A stretch of 43,850 bases of DNA from an uncultured Blautia sp. (lineage in GTDB: Bacteria > Bacillota > Clostridia > Lachnospirales > Lachnospiraceae). The notes under the pieces were generated by a model. It ran no database searches. It worked only from the letters and a program-made list of their open reading frames with translations, and was not told the origin of the DNA. Shown in pieces: positions 14,615-23,676 of the stretch (the first letter of the stretch is position 1; each line of letters starts with the position of its first letter). The stretch covers positions 1 to 43,850 of the forward strand of contig URXG01000014.1 of NCBI GenBank assembly GCA_900551715.1. Direction: 5' to 3'. The position numbers were made by a program, and so were the translations under genes.

Positions 14615-14783
14615 TATCATACACGTTTCCCCATCTTACAGCAAGCATTTTTCAGAATCTGAAATTTTGTTTATTCAGCGAAGAAATTCTTCCTGTTTGT
14701 TGTGCATTTTTGATGGTATTTTTTTAACAAAAGGTGTATTATATGATAAAGTTCCAAAAAAATCATAAAAAAGGAGTGTGAAT

Positions 14784-15095
14784 ATGGAACAGATTCTCAA
14801 TAAACTCTCAGAGATCGAGATCACTGCACAGCGTATTATGGAAGATGCCGACAGAACAAAAGCCGCACTTTCCGCTGAGATGGAACAACAATGCAAAGCC
14901 TTTGACTCCTCTCTGGAACAGGAAACGGAACAAAAGATCCAGGAACTCCGAAGACAGCTTGAGCAACAGAAAGATAAGGAACTTACTGCTCTACGCAACA
15001 ATACAGAAGCCGCCCTCAGGAAACTGGAATCTTATTACAATGAAAATCATCAGCAGCTTTCGGAAGAGTTATTCCATAAGCTTCTTGAATGCTGA
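14784..15095 (+). CDS. V-type ATPase peripheral stalk subunit G/H-like
   Basis: This is the first gene of a nine-gene V-type ATPase operon. The 103-residue protein is almost entirely charged coiled coil (MEQILNKLSEIEITAQRI onward), as expected for the G (H in archaeal naming) subunit that pairs with subunit E in the peripheral stalk. The ATG at 14784 has AAGGAG 7 nt upstream; a GTG six bases earlier is less well placed. A weak promoter, TTAACA (14724-14729) with TAAAGT 17 bp on, may drive the operon. Coiled-coil sequence alone is not specific, so the assignment rests on position. Confidence 0.75.
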   Translation: MEQILNKLSEIEITAQRIMEDADRTKAALSAEMEQQCKAFDSSLEQETEQKIQELRRQLEQQKDKELTALRNNTEAALRKLESYYNENHQQLSEELFHKLLEC

Positions 15096-15110
15096 AAGGA
15101 GTGAGGCACC

Positions 15111-16154
15111 ATGGGAAGTCTCCTTTCCTACAGTGGTATTTCTGCCAAAATACGAGCTATGCAGAGCAGGCTTGTGACAGAAGAACAGCTTCAGGAAATC
15201 CTGCAGCTCTCCTCCGTTCCACAGGTTATTACCTATCTGAAAAAATCATCTGAGTATTCCGACAGATGGGCAGCTATTGACGAAAACACTGTACACCGGG
15301 GCAACATCGAAAAGCTTCTCAAAACATCAATATTTGACGATTTTTCAAAGATATACCAGTTTGCCAATTCAGAACAGCGCAAATTCCTGGATCTTTATTC
15401 CAGACGATACGAAATTCGTGTTCTGAAGAAGATCATGACCAATATTTTTGACCACCGGGATACGGATCCTGTAGATATTACTCCCTACAGAGAATTTTTC
15501 CGCAGACATTCCAATCTGGACATTGACCGGCTGGTTTCCTGTACTACCATGAATGAGCTTATTTCTGCCATGAAAGGCAATGAATTTTATGCTCCGCTGT
15601 CAAGAATCCAGAATCGTGAAACAACACTTCTGTTCGATTATGGAATGGCACTGGATCTGTATTATTTCAATATGATCTGGCACGTACGAAAGAAGCTTTT
15701 TTCCGGCAATGATCTTCGACAGATCACTACAGCATACGGAGAAAAATTTGATATGCTGAACCTTCAGTTTATTTACCGTTCCAAACGGTATTTTCATATG
15801 GCACCGGCTGATATTTATGCACTGCTGATTCCCATGAACTATAAACTGAAAAAAGAAGAGATCAATGCTATCGTGGAAGCCAATACTTACGAAGAATCCC
15901 GGGCATTGTTCCGCAAGACCTACTATGGCAAAAAATACGAACATCTGGCTGCACATAATCTTGAAGAGTTTTACAATCATATGCTCAGGCAGACCCTGGA
16001 AAAAGAAGCCCGCAGGGATCCTTATTCCGTAGCTCTGCTTTATTCTTACATGTATCACAAAGAACATGAGGTGAACCGGCTGATCATCGCTATTGAATGT
16101 GTTCGCTATGGCGTTGCACCGGAAGAAGCAATCCAATATGTTCGCAATAATTAA
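15111..16154 (+). CDS. ntpC: V-type ATPase subunit C (central stalk socket, d-type)
   Basis: Subunit C (d in eukaryotes) couples the rotor shaft to the proteolipid ring. The 347-residue, helix-rich protein starts GSLLSYSGISAKIRAMQSRL and shows typical repeats of family segments: LQEILQLSSVPQVITYLKKS, YSRRYEIRVLKKIM and the late YSYMYHKEHEVNRLIIAIE. The length matches bacterial and archaeal homologues. An AAGGAG stands before the ATG, 15 bp after the preceding gene. Confidence 0.9.
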   Translation: MGSLLSYSGISAKIRAMQSRLVTEEQLQEILQLSSVPQVITYLKKSSEYSDRWAAIDENTVHRGNIEKLLKTSIFDDFSKIYQFANSEQRKFLDLYSRRYEIRVLKKIMTNIFDHRDTDPVDITPYREFFRRHSNLDIDRLVSCTTMNELISAMKGNEFYAPLSRIQNRETTLLFDYGMALDLYYFNMIWHVRKKLFSGNDLRQITTAYGEKFDMLNLQFIYRSKRYFHMAPADIYALLIPMNYKLKKEEINAIVEANTYEESRALFRKTYYGKKYEHLAAHNLEEFYNHMLRQTLEKEARRDPYSVALLYSYMYHKEHEVNRLIIAIECVRYGVAPEEAIQYVRNN

Positions 16155-16172
16155 TTTCCCGGAGGTATTATT

Positions 16173-18101
16173 GTGATTGAAAAAATGAAATTTTTAAGCA
16201 TCACCGGGCCCAAAGCGGACATTGACAGAATGACAGAAACTTACCTTTCCAAGTACGAAATCCATCTTGAAAGCGCACTTGCAGAACTGACGGAAGTTGC
16301 CAATCTGTCACCGTTCCTGGAGATCAATCCATATCGGGAAGCTCTCAGTACCATAGACAGTTTCTACGATCAACTGGATGACCCGGCGAAGACTCCTCCC
16401 CGGAAAATGGACATTGAAACTGCCCTGGCAGCCATTGACCGGATCAAGAAGAAGTCTCAGGCTCTTGACGAAGAAAGAGCCAGTCTCCAGGCCGAACATG
16501 GTTCTATGGTGGATTCTCTGAAGATCATACGTCCTTTCCGAAATCTGGATTATGACGTTTCTTCTATTTTAAAATTCCGCTATATCCACTATCGTTTCGG
16601 CAGAATTGAAAAGCAGTATCTTCAGAAATTTGAAAAATATATTTACGATAACCTGGATACTCTTTTTATCAAATGTGGAGAAGACGAGCAGTATATCTAT
16701 GGTGTTTACTTTGTACCGGAACATGAGGCTCACAAAGTACATGCGGTATACTCCTCCATGCATTTTGAACGAATCTTCATCCCTGATAACTATGAGGGAA
16801 CAGCTGCTCAGGCTTTCGAAAAACTTGACAGACACCACAAAGAGATTCACCGGAAACTGGATGCCAACAAGGCTGCCGCCCAGAAACTCCTTACTGATAA
16901 TCAGGAAGATATTGTTTCTGCAAAGGCAACTCTGGAATCTTTTTCTTCCAGCTTTGACATCCGTAAACTGGCAGCCTGCACACAGGGTGAAACCAACACG
17001 TTCTATATTCTGTGCGGCTGGATGACAGAACGTGACGCAGCAGCTTTTCAGAAAGATATACAGAATGATGACAAAATCTTCTGTCTTATGGAGGATCAGC
17101 AGGCGCCTGCCAAAAAGAAGCCGCCTACTAAACTGCGTAACCCCAAACTGTTCAAGCCTTTTGAAATGTATGTTAAAATGTACGGTTTACCAGCCTACAA
17201 CGAAATGGACCCTACCTGGTTCGTTGCCATTACCTATTCCTTCATCTTTGGGGCAATGTTCGGTGATGTAGGACAGGGACTGGTACTTTTTCTTGGAGGA
17301 ATGTTCCTTTACAAAACCAGACACATGGATCTGGCTGGTATCATCGGATGTGCCGGTGTATTTTCCATCTTTTTCGGATTCATGTACGGAAGTTTCTTTG
17401 GATTTGAGGACATTCTTCACGCCATATGGCTGAAACCAATGAACCAGATGATGAATGTACCACTTGTTGGACGACTGAATGCGGTATTTGTGATTGCCAT
17501 AGGTTTCGGAATGTTTATCATCCTCACCTGTATGGTATTCAATATCATTAATTCTTTCCGCAACAAAGATATCGAAAGAACCTGGTTTGACAGCAATGCA
17601 ATTGCCGGCCTTGTATTCTACGGATCTATCGTACTGACTGTAGGTCTGTTCATTTCCGGCAAAAAACTTCCTGCTACTGCTGTGCTGGTAGTTATGTTTG
17701 CAGTTCCACTGCTTCTGATGTTCCTGAAGGAGCCTCTTACCAACCTGGTAGAAAAGAAAAAAGAGATTCTGCCTGAACAGAAGGGAATGTTTTTTGTACA
17801 AAGCTTCTTTGAACTGTTTGAAGTGCTTTTAAGTTATCTGTCCAATACCCTTTCCTTCCTTCGTATCGGAGCATTTGCAGTCAGCCACGCAGCTATGATG
17901 GAGGTTGTGTTAATGCTTGCCGGTGCCACAGAAGGCGGAAACCCCAACTGGATCGTAGTAGTCCTGGGCAATATTTTTGTCTGTGCAATGGAGGGTCTGA
18001 TCGTTGGTATCCAGGTACTTCGTCTGGAATACTATGAGATCTTCAGTCGTTTCTATGCAGGCAACGGACGTGAATTCAAACCATTCCGCAAGAAATCATG
18101 A
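16173..18101 (+). CDS. ntpI: V-type ATPase subunit I (membrane stator, a-type)
   Basis: Subunit I holds the peripheral stalk and forms the half-channels for the transported ion. The 642-residue protein has a cytoplasmic N-terminal half of about 340 residues with coiled-coil arms, then about seven membrane segments. The segment SFLRIGAFAVSHAAMM near residue 563 contains the conserved arginine required for ion transfer. The GTG start (16173) has GGAGG 7 nt upstream. N-terminal similarity across the family is low, but the C-terminal half is unmistakable. Confidence 0.94.
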   Translation: MIEKMKFLSITGPKADIDRMTETYLSKYEIHLESALAELTEVANLSPFLEINPYREALSTIDSFYDQLDDPAKTPPRKMDIETALAAIDRIKKKSQALDEERASLQAEHGSMVDSLKIIRPFRNLDYDVSSILKFRYIHYRFGRIEKQYLQKFEKYIYDNLDTLFIKCGEDEQYIYGVYFVPEHEAHKVHAVYSSMHFERIFIPDNYEGTAAQAFEKLDRHHKEIHRKLDANKAAAQKLLTDNQEDIVSAKATLESFSSSFDIRKLAACTQGETNTFYILCGWMTERDAAAFQKDIQNDDKIFCLMEDQQAPAKKKPPTKLRNPKLFKPFEMYVKMYGLPAYNEMDPTWFVAITYSFIFGAMFGDVGQGLVLFLGGMFLYKTRHMDLAGIIGCAGVFSIFFGFMYGSFFGFEDILHAIWLKPMNQMMNVPLVGRLNAVFVIAIGFGMFIILTCMVFNIINSFRNKDIERTWFDSNAIAGLVFYGSIVLTVGLFISGKKLPATAVLVVMFAVPLLLMFLKEPLTNLVEKKKEILPEQKGMFFVQSFFELFEVLLSYLSNTLSFLRIGAFAVSHAAMMEVVLMLAGATEGGNPNWIVVVLGNIFVCAMEGLIVGIQVLRLEYYEIFSRFYAGNGREFKPFRKKS

Positions 18102-18170
18102 CAACGTTTTTTATTATTTTCAGTTATGAACATCATAACATATCATTTTTATCATCAGGAGGATATTATC

Positions 18171-18602
18171 ATGAACATGATCATTCAAATCGTAACAGCA
18201 ATCGCACTGATTATCAGCATTATCGTACCTTTTGGCTGCTTTTTCCTTGGGGAAAAAACAAAAAAACGTTATAAAAGAACTCTCGCAGCCAACTGCTTTA
18301 TGTTCTTCGGTGTTCTTCTTGTGGCAACTGTAGTTGCTTTTGCAGGAACAGCCAGCGTACAGGCTGCTTCCTCTTCTGCTGACGGTCTTGCTACAGGACT
18401 TGGATATCTTGGTGCAGCTCTTGTTACAGGTATTTCCGGTCTTGGTTCCGGTATCGCAGTTGCAAGCTCAGCAAGTGCAGCTCTTGGTGCACTCAGCGAA
18501 GACGGTTCCCTTTTCGGTAAATCCATTATCTTCGTAGCTATGGCTGAAGGTATCGCTCTTTACGGACTGATCATTTCCTTTATGATCTTAGGTAAACTTT
18601 AA
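18171..18602 (+). CDS. ntpK: V-type ATPase proteolipid subunit K (c ring)
   Basis: Subunit K forms the rotating membrane ring that binds the transported ion. The 143-residue protein has four hydrophobic segments. The first pair is poorly conserved; the second pair contains the glycine-rich LGSGIAVASSASAALGAL and the ion-binding glutamate Glu126 in AMAEGIALYG. Only this one carboxylate is present, as in other V-type K subunits with four segments. The ATG at 18171 has AGGAGG 8 nt upstream; an ATG 45 bases earlier has none. Whether it moves sodium ions or protons cannot be decided by eye. Confidence 0.92.
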   Translation: MNMIIQIVTAIALIISIIVPFGCFFLGEKTKKRYKRTLAANCFMFFGVLLVATVVAFAGTASVQAASSSADGLATGLGYLGAALVTGISGLGSGIAVASSASAALGALSEDGSLFGKSIIFVAMAEGIALYGLIISFMILGKL

Positions 18603-18616
18603 GAGGCGGTTTCTTT

Positions 18617-18925
18617 ATGAAAATGTATTTGATCAGTGACAACGCAGACACCTATACCGGTATGCGTCTTGCCGGTGTAGAGGGTGTCATCGTTCATGAA
18701 CGGAATGAACTGAAGGATGCTCTGGAAAAAACTATCGCAGATAAAGAAGTAGGCATCATCCTTCTTACAGAAAAGTTTGGACGGGAATTTCCTGAGATCA
18801 TTGATGAAGTACGCCTTCATCATAAAACACCTCTTATCATTGAGATTCCTGACAGACATGGTACCGGCCGCAAACCGGATTTTATTACTTCATATGTCAA
18901 TGAGGCAATCGGCTTGAAATTATAG
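18617..18925 (+). CDS. ntpG: V-type ATPase subunit F (central stalk)
   Basis: Subunit F sits on the central shaft next to subunit D and modulates rotation. The 102-residue protein has the usual Rossmann-like pattern: MYLISDNADTYTGMRLAGVEG, then an alternating strand/helix pattern with VGIILLTEKFG and TPLIIEIPDRHG. Length is normal. It starts 14 bp after subunit K, and two copies of TTATGCGCAG follow it before subunit E. Confidence 0.9.
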   Translation: MKMYLISDNADTYTGMRLAGVEGVIVHERNELKDALEKTIADKEVGIILLTEKFGREFPEIIDEVRLHHKTPLIIEIPDRHGTGRKPDFITSYVNEAIGLKL

Positions 18926-18964
18926 GCATTATGCGCAGCACCTTATGCGCAGTAAGGAGAGATT

Positions 18965-19552
18965 ATGACAATTGATGAAAAACTCCAGCATTTTTACGAG
19001 GTTTCCATTGATGAGGCCAAAAAAGACGCCGCCCAGGCCATTCAGGCACATAAGGAAAACCTCTCTCAGATGCTGAAAGAACATAAACAGTCACAGCGAC
19101 AGACTGCGGATGCCCAGATAAAAGCAGAGGCAGAACATGTCCGCAGAGAAGTAAACAAAGCTCTTTCTGCTGAACAGATCACTCTGAAAAGGAACTGGTC
19201 ACAGAAACAGGAAGAAATGAAACAAAAACTTTTTGCAGAAGTAAAAGTACTTGCAGATAAATTCATGCAGACTCCTGAATATGAAGATTATCTCTGCCGT
19301 AAGATCACAGAAGCCAATGCTTTTGCAGAAGGCGACGAGATCCACATCTTCCTTTCAGCAGCTGATAAAGACAGACTGGAGTCCCTGAAAGAAAAAACCG
19401 GTGTTTCTCTCACAGTTTCCGAAGAGACCTTCACCGGTGGTATCCGGGCTGAAATCCCGGTCAAAAATATTCTCATCGATGATTCTTTTTCCACCGGTCT
19501 TGAGAATATGTGTAAAGAATTTAAGTTTGACGGAGGATCGAACCATGAATAA
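18965..19552 (+). CDS. ntpE: V-type ATPase subunit E (peripheral stalk)
   Basis: Subunit E, paired with G, forms the peripheral stalk that holds the catalytic head. The 195-residue protein has a long charged N-terminal coiled coil (about residues 1-105) and a small C-terminal globular domain ending in GGIRAEIPVKNILIDDSFST, typical of the family, where a strand carries the phrase about a modified or regulated region. AAGGAG precedes the ATG. The 3' end overlaps the start of subunit A by 8 bp, suggesting coupled translation. Confidence 0.9.
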   Translation: MTIDEKLQHFYEVSIDEAKKDAAQAIQAHKENLSQMLKEHKQSQRQTADAQIKAEAEHVRREVNKALSAEQITLKRNWSQKQEEMKQKLFAEVKVLADKFMQTPEYEDYLCRKITEANAFAEGDEIHIFLSAADKDRLESLKEKTGVSLTVSEETFTGGIRAEIPVKNILIDDSFSTGLENMCKEFKFDGGSNHE

Positions 19553-21314
19553 AACAGGTATCATTTACGGTATCAATGGTCCCGTCATTTATCTGAAGGG
19601 TGACCCCGGATTCAAGATTTCCGAAATGGTCTACGTAGGAAAAGAAAATCTGGTAGGCGAAGTTATCGGTCTGAAAAAGGGTATGACCACCATTCAGGTT
19701 TTTGAGGAAACCACCGGACTCCGTCCTGGTGAAACAGTTACCGGCACAGGTAATGCCATTTCTGTTCTCCTTGGACCGGGAATCATTCATAATATTTTTG
19801 ACGGTATACAGAGACCTCTGGAAGAGATTGCCAAATCTTCCGGCAAATATATCTCAAGAGGTGTCAGTGTAAATTCCCTTGATACCGAAAAGAAATGGTC
19901 TGTGCATATCACAGTAAAAGAAGGTGATGCAGTAGGACCTGGCACCATTATTGCAGAAACCCAGGAAACAGCATCTATCCTTCACAAATCCATGGTGCCG
20001 CCTGCTATTTCCGGGGGCACTGTAACACATGTAGTTCCAGATGGTGAATATACCATCCTTGACCCAATCGTTACCATTACCCTGGCAGATGGAAGCACCA
20101 GAGACCTGGCACTGGCTCAGAAATGGCCTATCCGTATCCCACGTCCTACACACCAGCGTTTCCCTGCAAGTGTTCCTCTGGTAACAGGTCAGCGTATCCT
20201 GGACACCCTGTTCCCTATTGCCAAAGGCGGTACAGCTGCTGTTCCTGGCGGTTTTGGTACAGGAAAAACAATGACACAGCACCAGATTGCCAAATGGTCT
20301 GATGCGGATATCATTATCTATATCGGCTGTGGTGAGCGTGGAAACGAAATGACTCAGGTACTGGAAGACTTCAGCAAGCTGATCGACCCCAAGTCCGGCA
20401 ACCTTATGATGGACCGTACTACTCTCATCGCCAACACTTCCAACATGCCTGTAGCAGCTCGTGAAGCATCTATTTATACCGGTGTTACACTGGCAGAATA
20501 TTATCGTGACATGGGTTATGATGTAGCCATCATGGCAGACTCTACTTCTCGTTGGGCAGAAGCTCTTCGTGAACTTTCCGGACGTCTGGAAGAAATGCCT
20601 GCTGAAGAAGGTTTCCCTGCTTATCTGGCATCCAAACTTTCTGCTTTCTATGAAAGAGCCGGCATGATGCAGAATCTCAACGGAACAGAAGGTTCTGTTT
20701 CTATTATCGGCGCAGTTTCCCCACAGGGTGGTGACTTCTCCGAACCTGTCACACAGAACACCAAACGTTTCGTACGTTGTTTCTGGGGACTGGACAAATC
20801 TCTGGCTTATGCCAGACACTTCCCTGCTATCCACTGGCTTACCAGTTACAGTGAATATCTGGAAGATCTGACCCCATGGTACAGAGATCACGTTTCTCCG
20901 AAATTCGTCTCTGACAGAAACCAGCTGATGGCGATCCTGAACCAGGAAAGTTCTCTTATGGAGATCGTCAAGCTGATCGGAAGTGACGTTCTTCCTGATG
21001 ACCAGAAACTTACTCTGGAGATTGCCCGAGTGATCCGCCTGGGCTTCCTTCAGCAGAATGCTTTCCACAATGAAGATACTTGTGTACCAATGGAAAAACA
21101 GTTCAACATGATGGAGATCATTCTCTATCTTTATGAAAAATCCAAAGCACTGGTAAATCGTGGTATGCCTGTTTCCGTCCTGAAAGAGGATAACATCTTT
21201 GAACGGATCATATCCATCAAATACGATGTACCTAATAACCAGCCAGAAAGATTTGAACAGTACAGAAAAGACATTGACGAATTTTATGACAATGTTCTGA
21301 AAAGAAATGGCTGA
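19545..21314 (+). CDS. ntpA: V-type ATPase catalytic subunit A
   Basis: Subunit A carries the ATP-hydrolysing sites of the V1 head. The 589-residue protein starts MNKTGIIYGINGPVI at the ATG 19545, with GGAGG upstream inside the subunit E gene. It has the family-specific bulge domain (about 110-200), the P-loop GGFGTGKT at 235-242, the catalytic GERGNE at 263-268, the Walker B region VAIMADSTSRWAEALRE, and the C-terminal helical domain. All catalytic residues are present. It overlaps subunit E by 8 bp and is followed 14 bp later by subunit B. Confidence 0.97.
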   Translation: MNKTGIIYGINGPVIYLKGDPGFKISEMVYVGKENLVGEVIGLKKGMTTIQVFEETTGLRPGETVTGTGNAISVLLGPGIIHNIFDGIQRPLEEIAKSSGKYISRGVSVNSLDTEKKWSVHITVKEGDAVGPGTIIAETQETASILHKSMVPPAISGGTVTHVVPDGEYTILDPIVTITLADGSTRDLALAQKWPIRIPRPTHQRFPASVPLVTGQRILDTLFPIAKGGTAAVPGGFGTGKTMTQHQIAKWSDADIIIYIGCGERGNEMTQVLEDFSKLIDPKSGNLMMDRTTLIANTSNMPVAAREASIYTGVTLAEYYRDMGYDVAIMADSTSRWAEALRELSGRLEEMPAEEGFPAYLASKLSAFYERAGMMQNLNGTEGSVSIIGAVSPQGGDFSEPVTQNTKRFVRCFWGLDKSLAYARHFPAIHWLTSYSEYLEDLTPWYRDHVSPKFVSDRNQLMAILNQESSLMEIVKLIGSDVLPDDQKLTLEIARVIRLGFLQQNAFHNEDTCVPMEKQFNMMEIILYLYEKSKALVNRGMPVSVLKEDNIFERIISIKYDVPNNQPERFEQYRKDIDEFYDNVLKRNG

Positions 21315-21328
21315 CAGGAGGAGTAGTT

Positions 21329-22711
21329 ATGGCAATCGAATATTTAGGATTAAGTGAGATCAACGGTCCTCTGGTAGTCCTGGAAGGCGTCAAAAACGCT
21401 TCCTATGAGGAAATCGTAGAATTCCACATGGATGATGGAACCCAGAAGATCGGTCGTATCATCGAAATATATGAAGACAAAGCTGTCATTCAGGTTTTTG
21501 AAGGAACAGACAGCATGTCTCTCAGCAATACACACACACGTCTTACAGGACATCCTATGGAGATCGGTCTTTCACCGGAGATCCTTGGAAGAACTTTTAA
21601 CGGTATCGGACAGCCTATTGACGGTCTTGGCGATATCACGCCTGAGATAAGTCTGAATATCAACGGACTTCCTCTGAATCCTGTAACCCGAGAATATCCA
21701 CGAAACTATATCAATACAGGTATTTCTGCCATCGACGGTCTTACCACACTGATCCGGGGACAGAAGCTGCCTATTTTCTCCGGCAACGGACTTCCCCACG
21801 ACAAACTGGCTGCACAGATCGTGCAGCAGGCTTCTCTGGGCGGTGACTCAGACGAAAACTTTGCTATCGTTTTTGCTGCCATGGGTGTCAAATATGACGT
21901 AGCAGAGTTTTTCCGCAGAACTTTTGAAGAAAGCGGTGCCTCTGACCACGTTGTCATGTTTCTGAACCTGGCAAATGATCCGGTAGTAGAACGACTTCTT
22001 ACACCGAAGATCGCACTTACTGCTGCTGAATATCTTGCTTTTGAAAAAGGTATGCACATTCTTGTTATCCTGACAGATATCACCTCTTTCTGTGAGGCAA
22101 TGCGAGAAGTATCCTCCTCTAAAGGTGAGATTCCATCTCGAAAGGGTTATCCTGGATATCTGTACAGTGAACTGGCTACTCTTTACGAACGTGCCGGAAT
22201 CGTACAGGGTGGTACCGGATCTGTTACCCAGATCCCGATCCTGACCATGCCAAATGATGATATCACCCATCCGATTCCTGATCTTACCGGTTATATTACA
22301 GAGGGGCAGATCGTTCTGGATCGTCAGCTTCATGGACAGGCTATTTATCCACCGATTAATGTACTTCCTTCTCTTTCCCGTCTTATGAAGGATGGTATTG
22401 GTGAAGGTTACACCAGGGAAGATCATCAGGATGTTGCCAATCAGCTTTTCTCCTGCTATGCAAAAGTAGGCGATGCCCGGGCTCTGGCTTCCGTTATCGG
22501 TGAAGATGAGCTTTCCCCTATCGACAAGCGTTATCTGACTTTTGGTAAAGCTTTTGAGGCTGAGTTTGTGGGACAGACAGAAACTGAGAACAGAAGCATT
22601 ACCGAAACCCTAGACAAAGGCTGGGAACTTCTGGGACTTCTTCCAAAAGAAGAACTTGACCGTATTGATACGAAGATCCTCAACAAATATTATAAAGAAA
22701 CTGTACGCTGA
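21329..22711 (+). CDS. ntpB: V-type ATPase non-catalytic subunit B
   Basis: Subunit B alternates with A in the V1 head and contributes arginine residues to the catalytic interface. The 460-residue protein opens with the N-terminal barrel (LSEINGPLVVLEGVKNASYEE) and has FSGNGLPHDKLAAQI in place of a canonical P-loop, the hallmark of B subunits. Further signatures are LLTPKIALTAAEYLAFEKGMH and ITEGQIVLDRQLH. A strong GGAGGAG precedes the ATG. Length is normal. Confidence 0.97.
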   Translation: MAIEYLGLSEINGPLVVLEGVKNASYEEIVEFHMDDGTQKIGRIIEIYEDKAVIQVFEGTDSMSLSNTHTRLTGHPMEIGLSPEILGRTFNGIGQPIDGLGDITPEISLNINGLPLNPVTREYPRNYINTGISAIDGLTTLIRGQKLPIFSGNGLPHDKLAAQIVQQASLGGDSDENFAIVFAAMGVKYDVAEFFRRTFEESGASDHVVMFLNLANDPVVERLLTPKIALTAAEYLAFEKGMHILVILTDITSFCEAMREVSSSKGEIPSRKGYPGYLYSELATLYERAGIVQGGTGSVTQIPILTMPNDDITHPIPDLTGYITEGQIVLDRQLHGQAIYPPINVLPSLSRLMKDGIGEGYTREDHQDVANQLFSCYAKVGDARALASVIGEDELSPIDKRYLTFGKAFEAEFVGQTETENRSITETLDKGWELLGLLPKEELDRIDTKILNKYYKETVR

Positions 22712-22728
22712 TCTAAGGAGGTGGTTTC

Positions 22729-23376
22729 ATGGATCCCAATACCTTTCCCACCAAGGGAAATCTGATCCTTGCCAAGAATTCTCTTGCTCTTTCCAGACAG
22801 GGATTTGAATTAATGGACAAGAAACGTAACATCCTCATCCGGGAAATGATGGAACTGATCGATCAGGCCAAGGATATCCAGACCCAGATTGATGAAACCT
22901 TCCGCACAGCCTATCAGGCTCTTCAGAAGGCCAATATGGAGCTTGGTATCGCATTTGTACAGCAGATTTCCTGTACAGTGCCCATTGAAGATTCCATCCG
23001 TATAAAGACCCGCAGCGTTATGGGAACGGAGATTCCTCTTGTAGAATATGATGCAGCGACAACCAATACTCCAACTTATGCTTACTACAGCACAAAGATG
23101 TCCCTGGATCAGGCAAAGGCTGCTTTTGAAAAAGTAAAAGAACTTTCCATAAAGCTTTCTGCTATTGAAAACGCTGCCATCCGACTGGCAGCCAACATCA
23201 AAAAAACCCAGAAACGTGCCAATGCCCTCAAAAACATCACTATTCCCAAATATGAGGCTCTTACGAAAGATATCCAGAATGCTCTGGAGGAAAAAGAACG
23301 TGAAGAATTCACTAGACTGAAAGTCATAAAAAGAATGAAGCAGAATTCGTCTGACAATTTCTCTTTGAAAGTTTAA
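22729..23376 (+). CDS. ntpD: V-type ATPase subunit D (central shaft)
   Basis: Subunit D forms the rotating shaft through the A3B3 head. The 215-residue protein is a long antiparallel coiled coil with the conserved opening PTKGNLILAKNSLALSRQG and FELMDKKRNILIREMMEL, and the C-terminal RRxNAL-like segment KRANALKNITIPKYEA. It ends the operon; AAGGAGG lies 8-9 nt before the ATG. I see no strong hairpin terminator after it, only AT-rich DNA leading into the DnaA-box cluster. Confidence 0.94.
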   Translation: MDPNTFPTKGNLILAKNSLALSRQGFELMDKKRNILIREMMELIDQAKDIQTQIDETFRTAYQALQKANMELGIAFVQQISCTVPIEDSIRIKTRSVMGTEIPLVEYDAATTNTPTYAYYSTKMSLDQAKAAFEKVKELSIKLSAIENAAIRLAANIKKTQKRANALKNITIPKYEALTKDIQNALEEKEREEFTRLKVIKRMKQNSSDNFSLKV

Positions 23377-23533
23377 AATTTTTCTTTTGAAGATTAAATT
23401 TAACAATATTTTCACTATGAAAAAGTCAATAGAGATTTTTATTTTTTTGTCGAATTTTGTAATTTCATGATTATTAACCAAAACACCTGTTTTTTTAATT
23501 TGTTATGGAAACCGACATTCCACATGCTATTTT

Positions 23534-23634
23534 GGTGGATAATGTGGATAACTTTGTGTATAACTCAATTTAATTGGATTTTCCACGTTTTTACAATGTG
23601 GAAAACTTTTGCACCGTTTTTTGTGTTATCCACA
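23534..23634. other. Cluster of DnaA boxes
   Basis: The AT-rich intergenic region 23377-23676 contains two perfect DnaA boxes in opposite orientation: TGTGGATAA at 23543-23551 and TTATCCACA at 23626-23634. Near-matches lie between and beside them: GGTGGATAA (23534-23542), TGTGTATAA (23555-23563) and TGTGGAAAA (23597-23605) with one mismatch, and TTTTCCACG (23579-23587) with two. Six boxes in about 100 bp is far more than chance would suggest in this window. dnaA and dnaN are not nearby, so this may be a DnaA titration or regulatory cluster rather than the main origin. Confidence 0.65.
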
Positions 23635-23676
23635 TTTTCCCCCATCATTCGACATCCTTTGTGCATTTTGCCAAAT

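Noticed and set aside
19854..21068. 404-codon frame antisense to the V-ATPase A gene
   Set aside because: It is a mirror of a well-conserved coding sequence with low-stop codon bias; composition is unlike a real protein.
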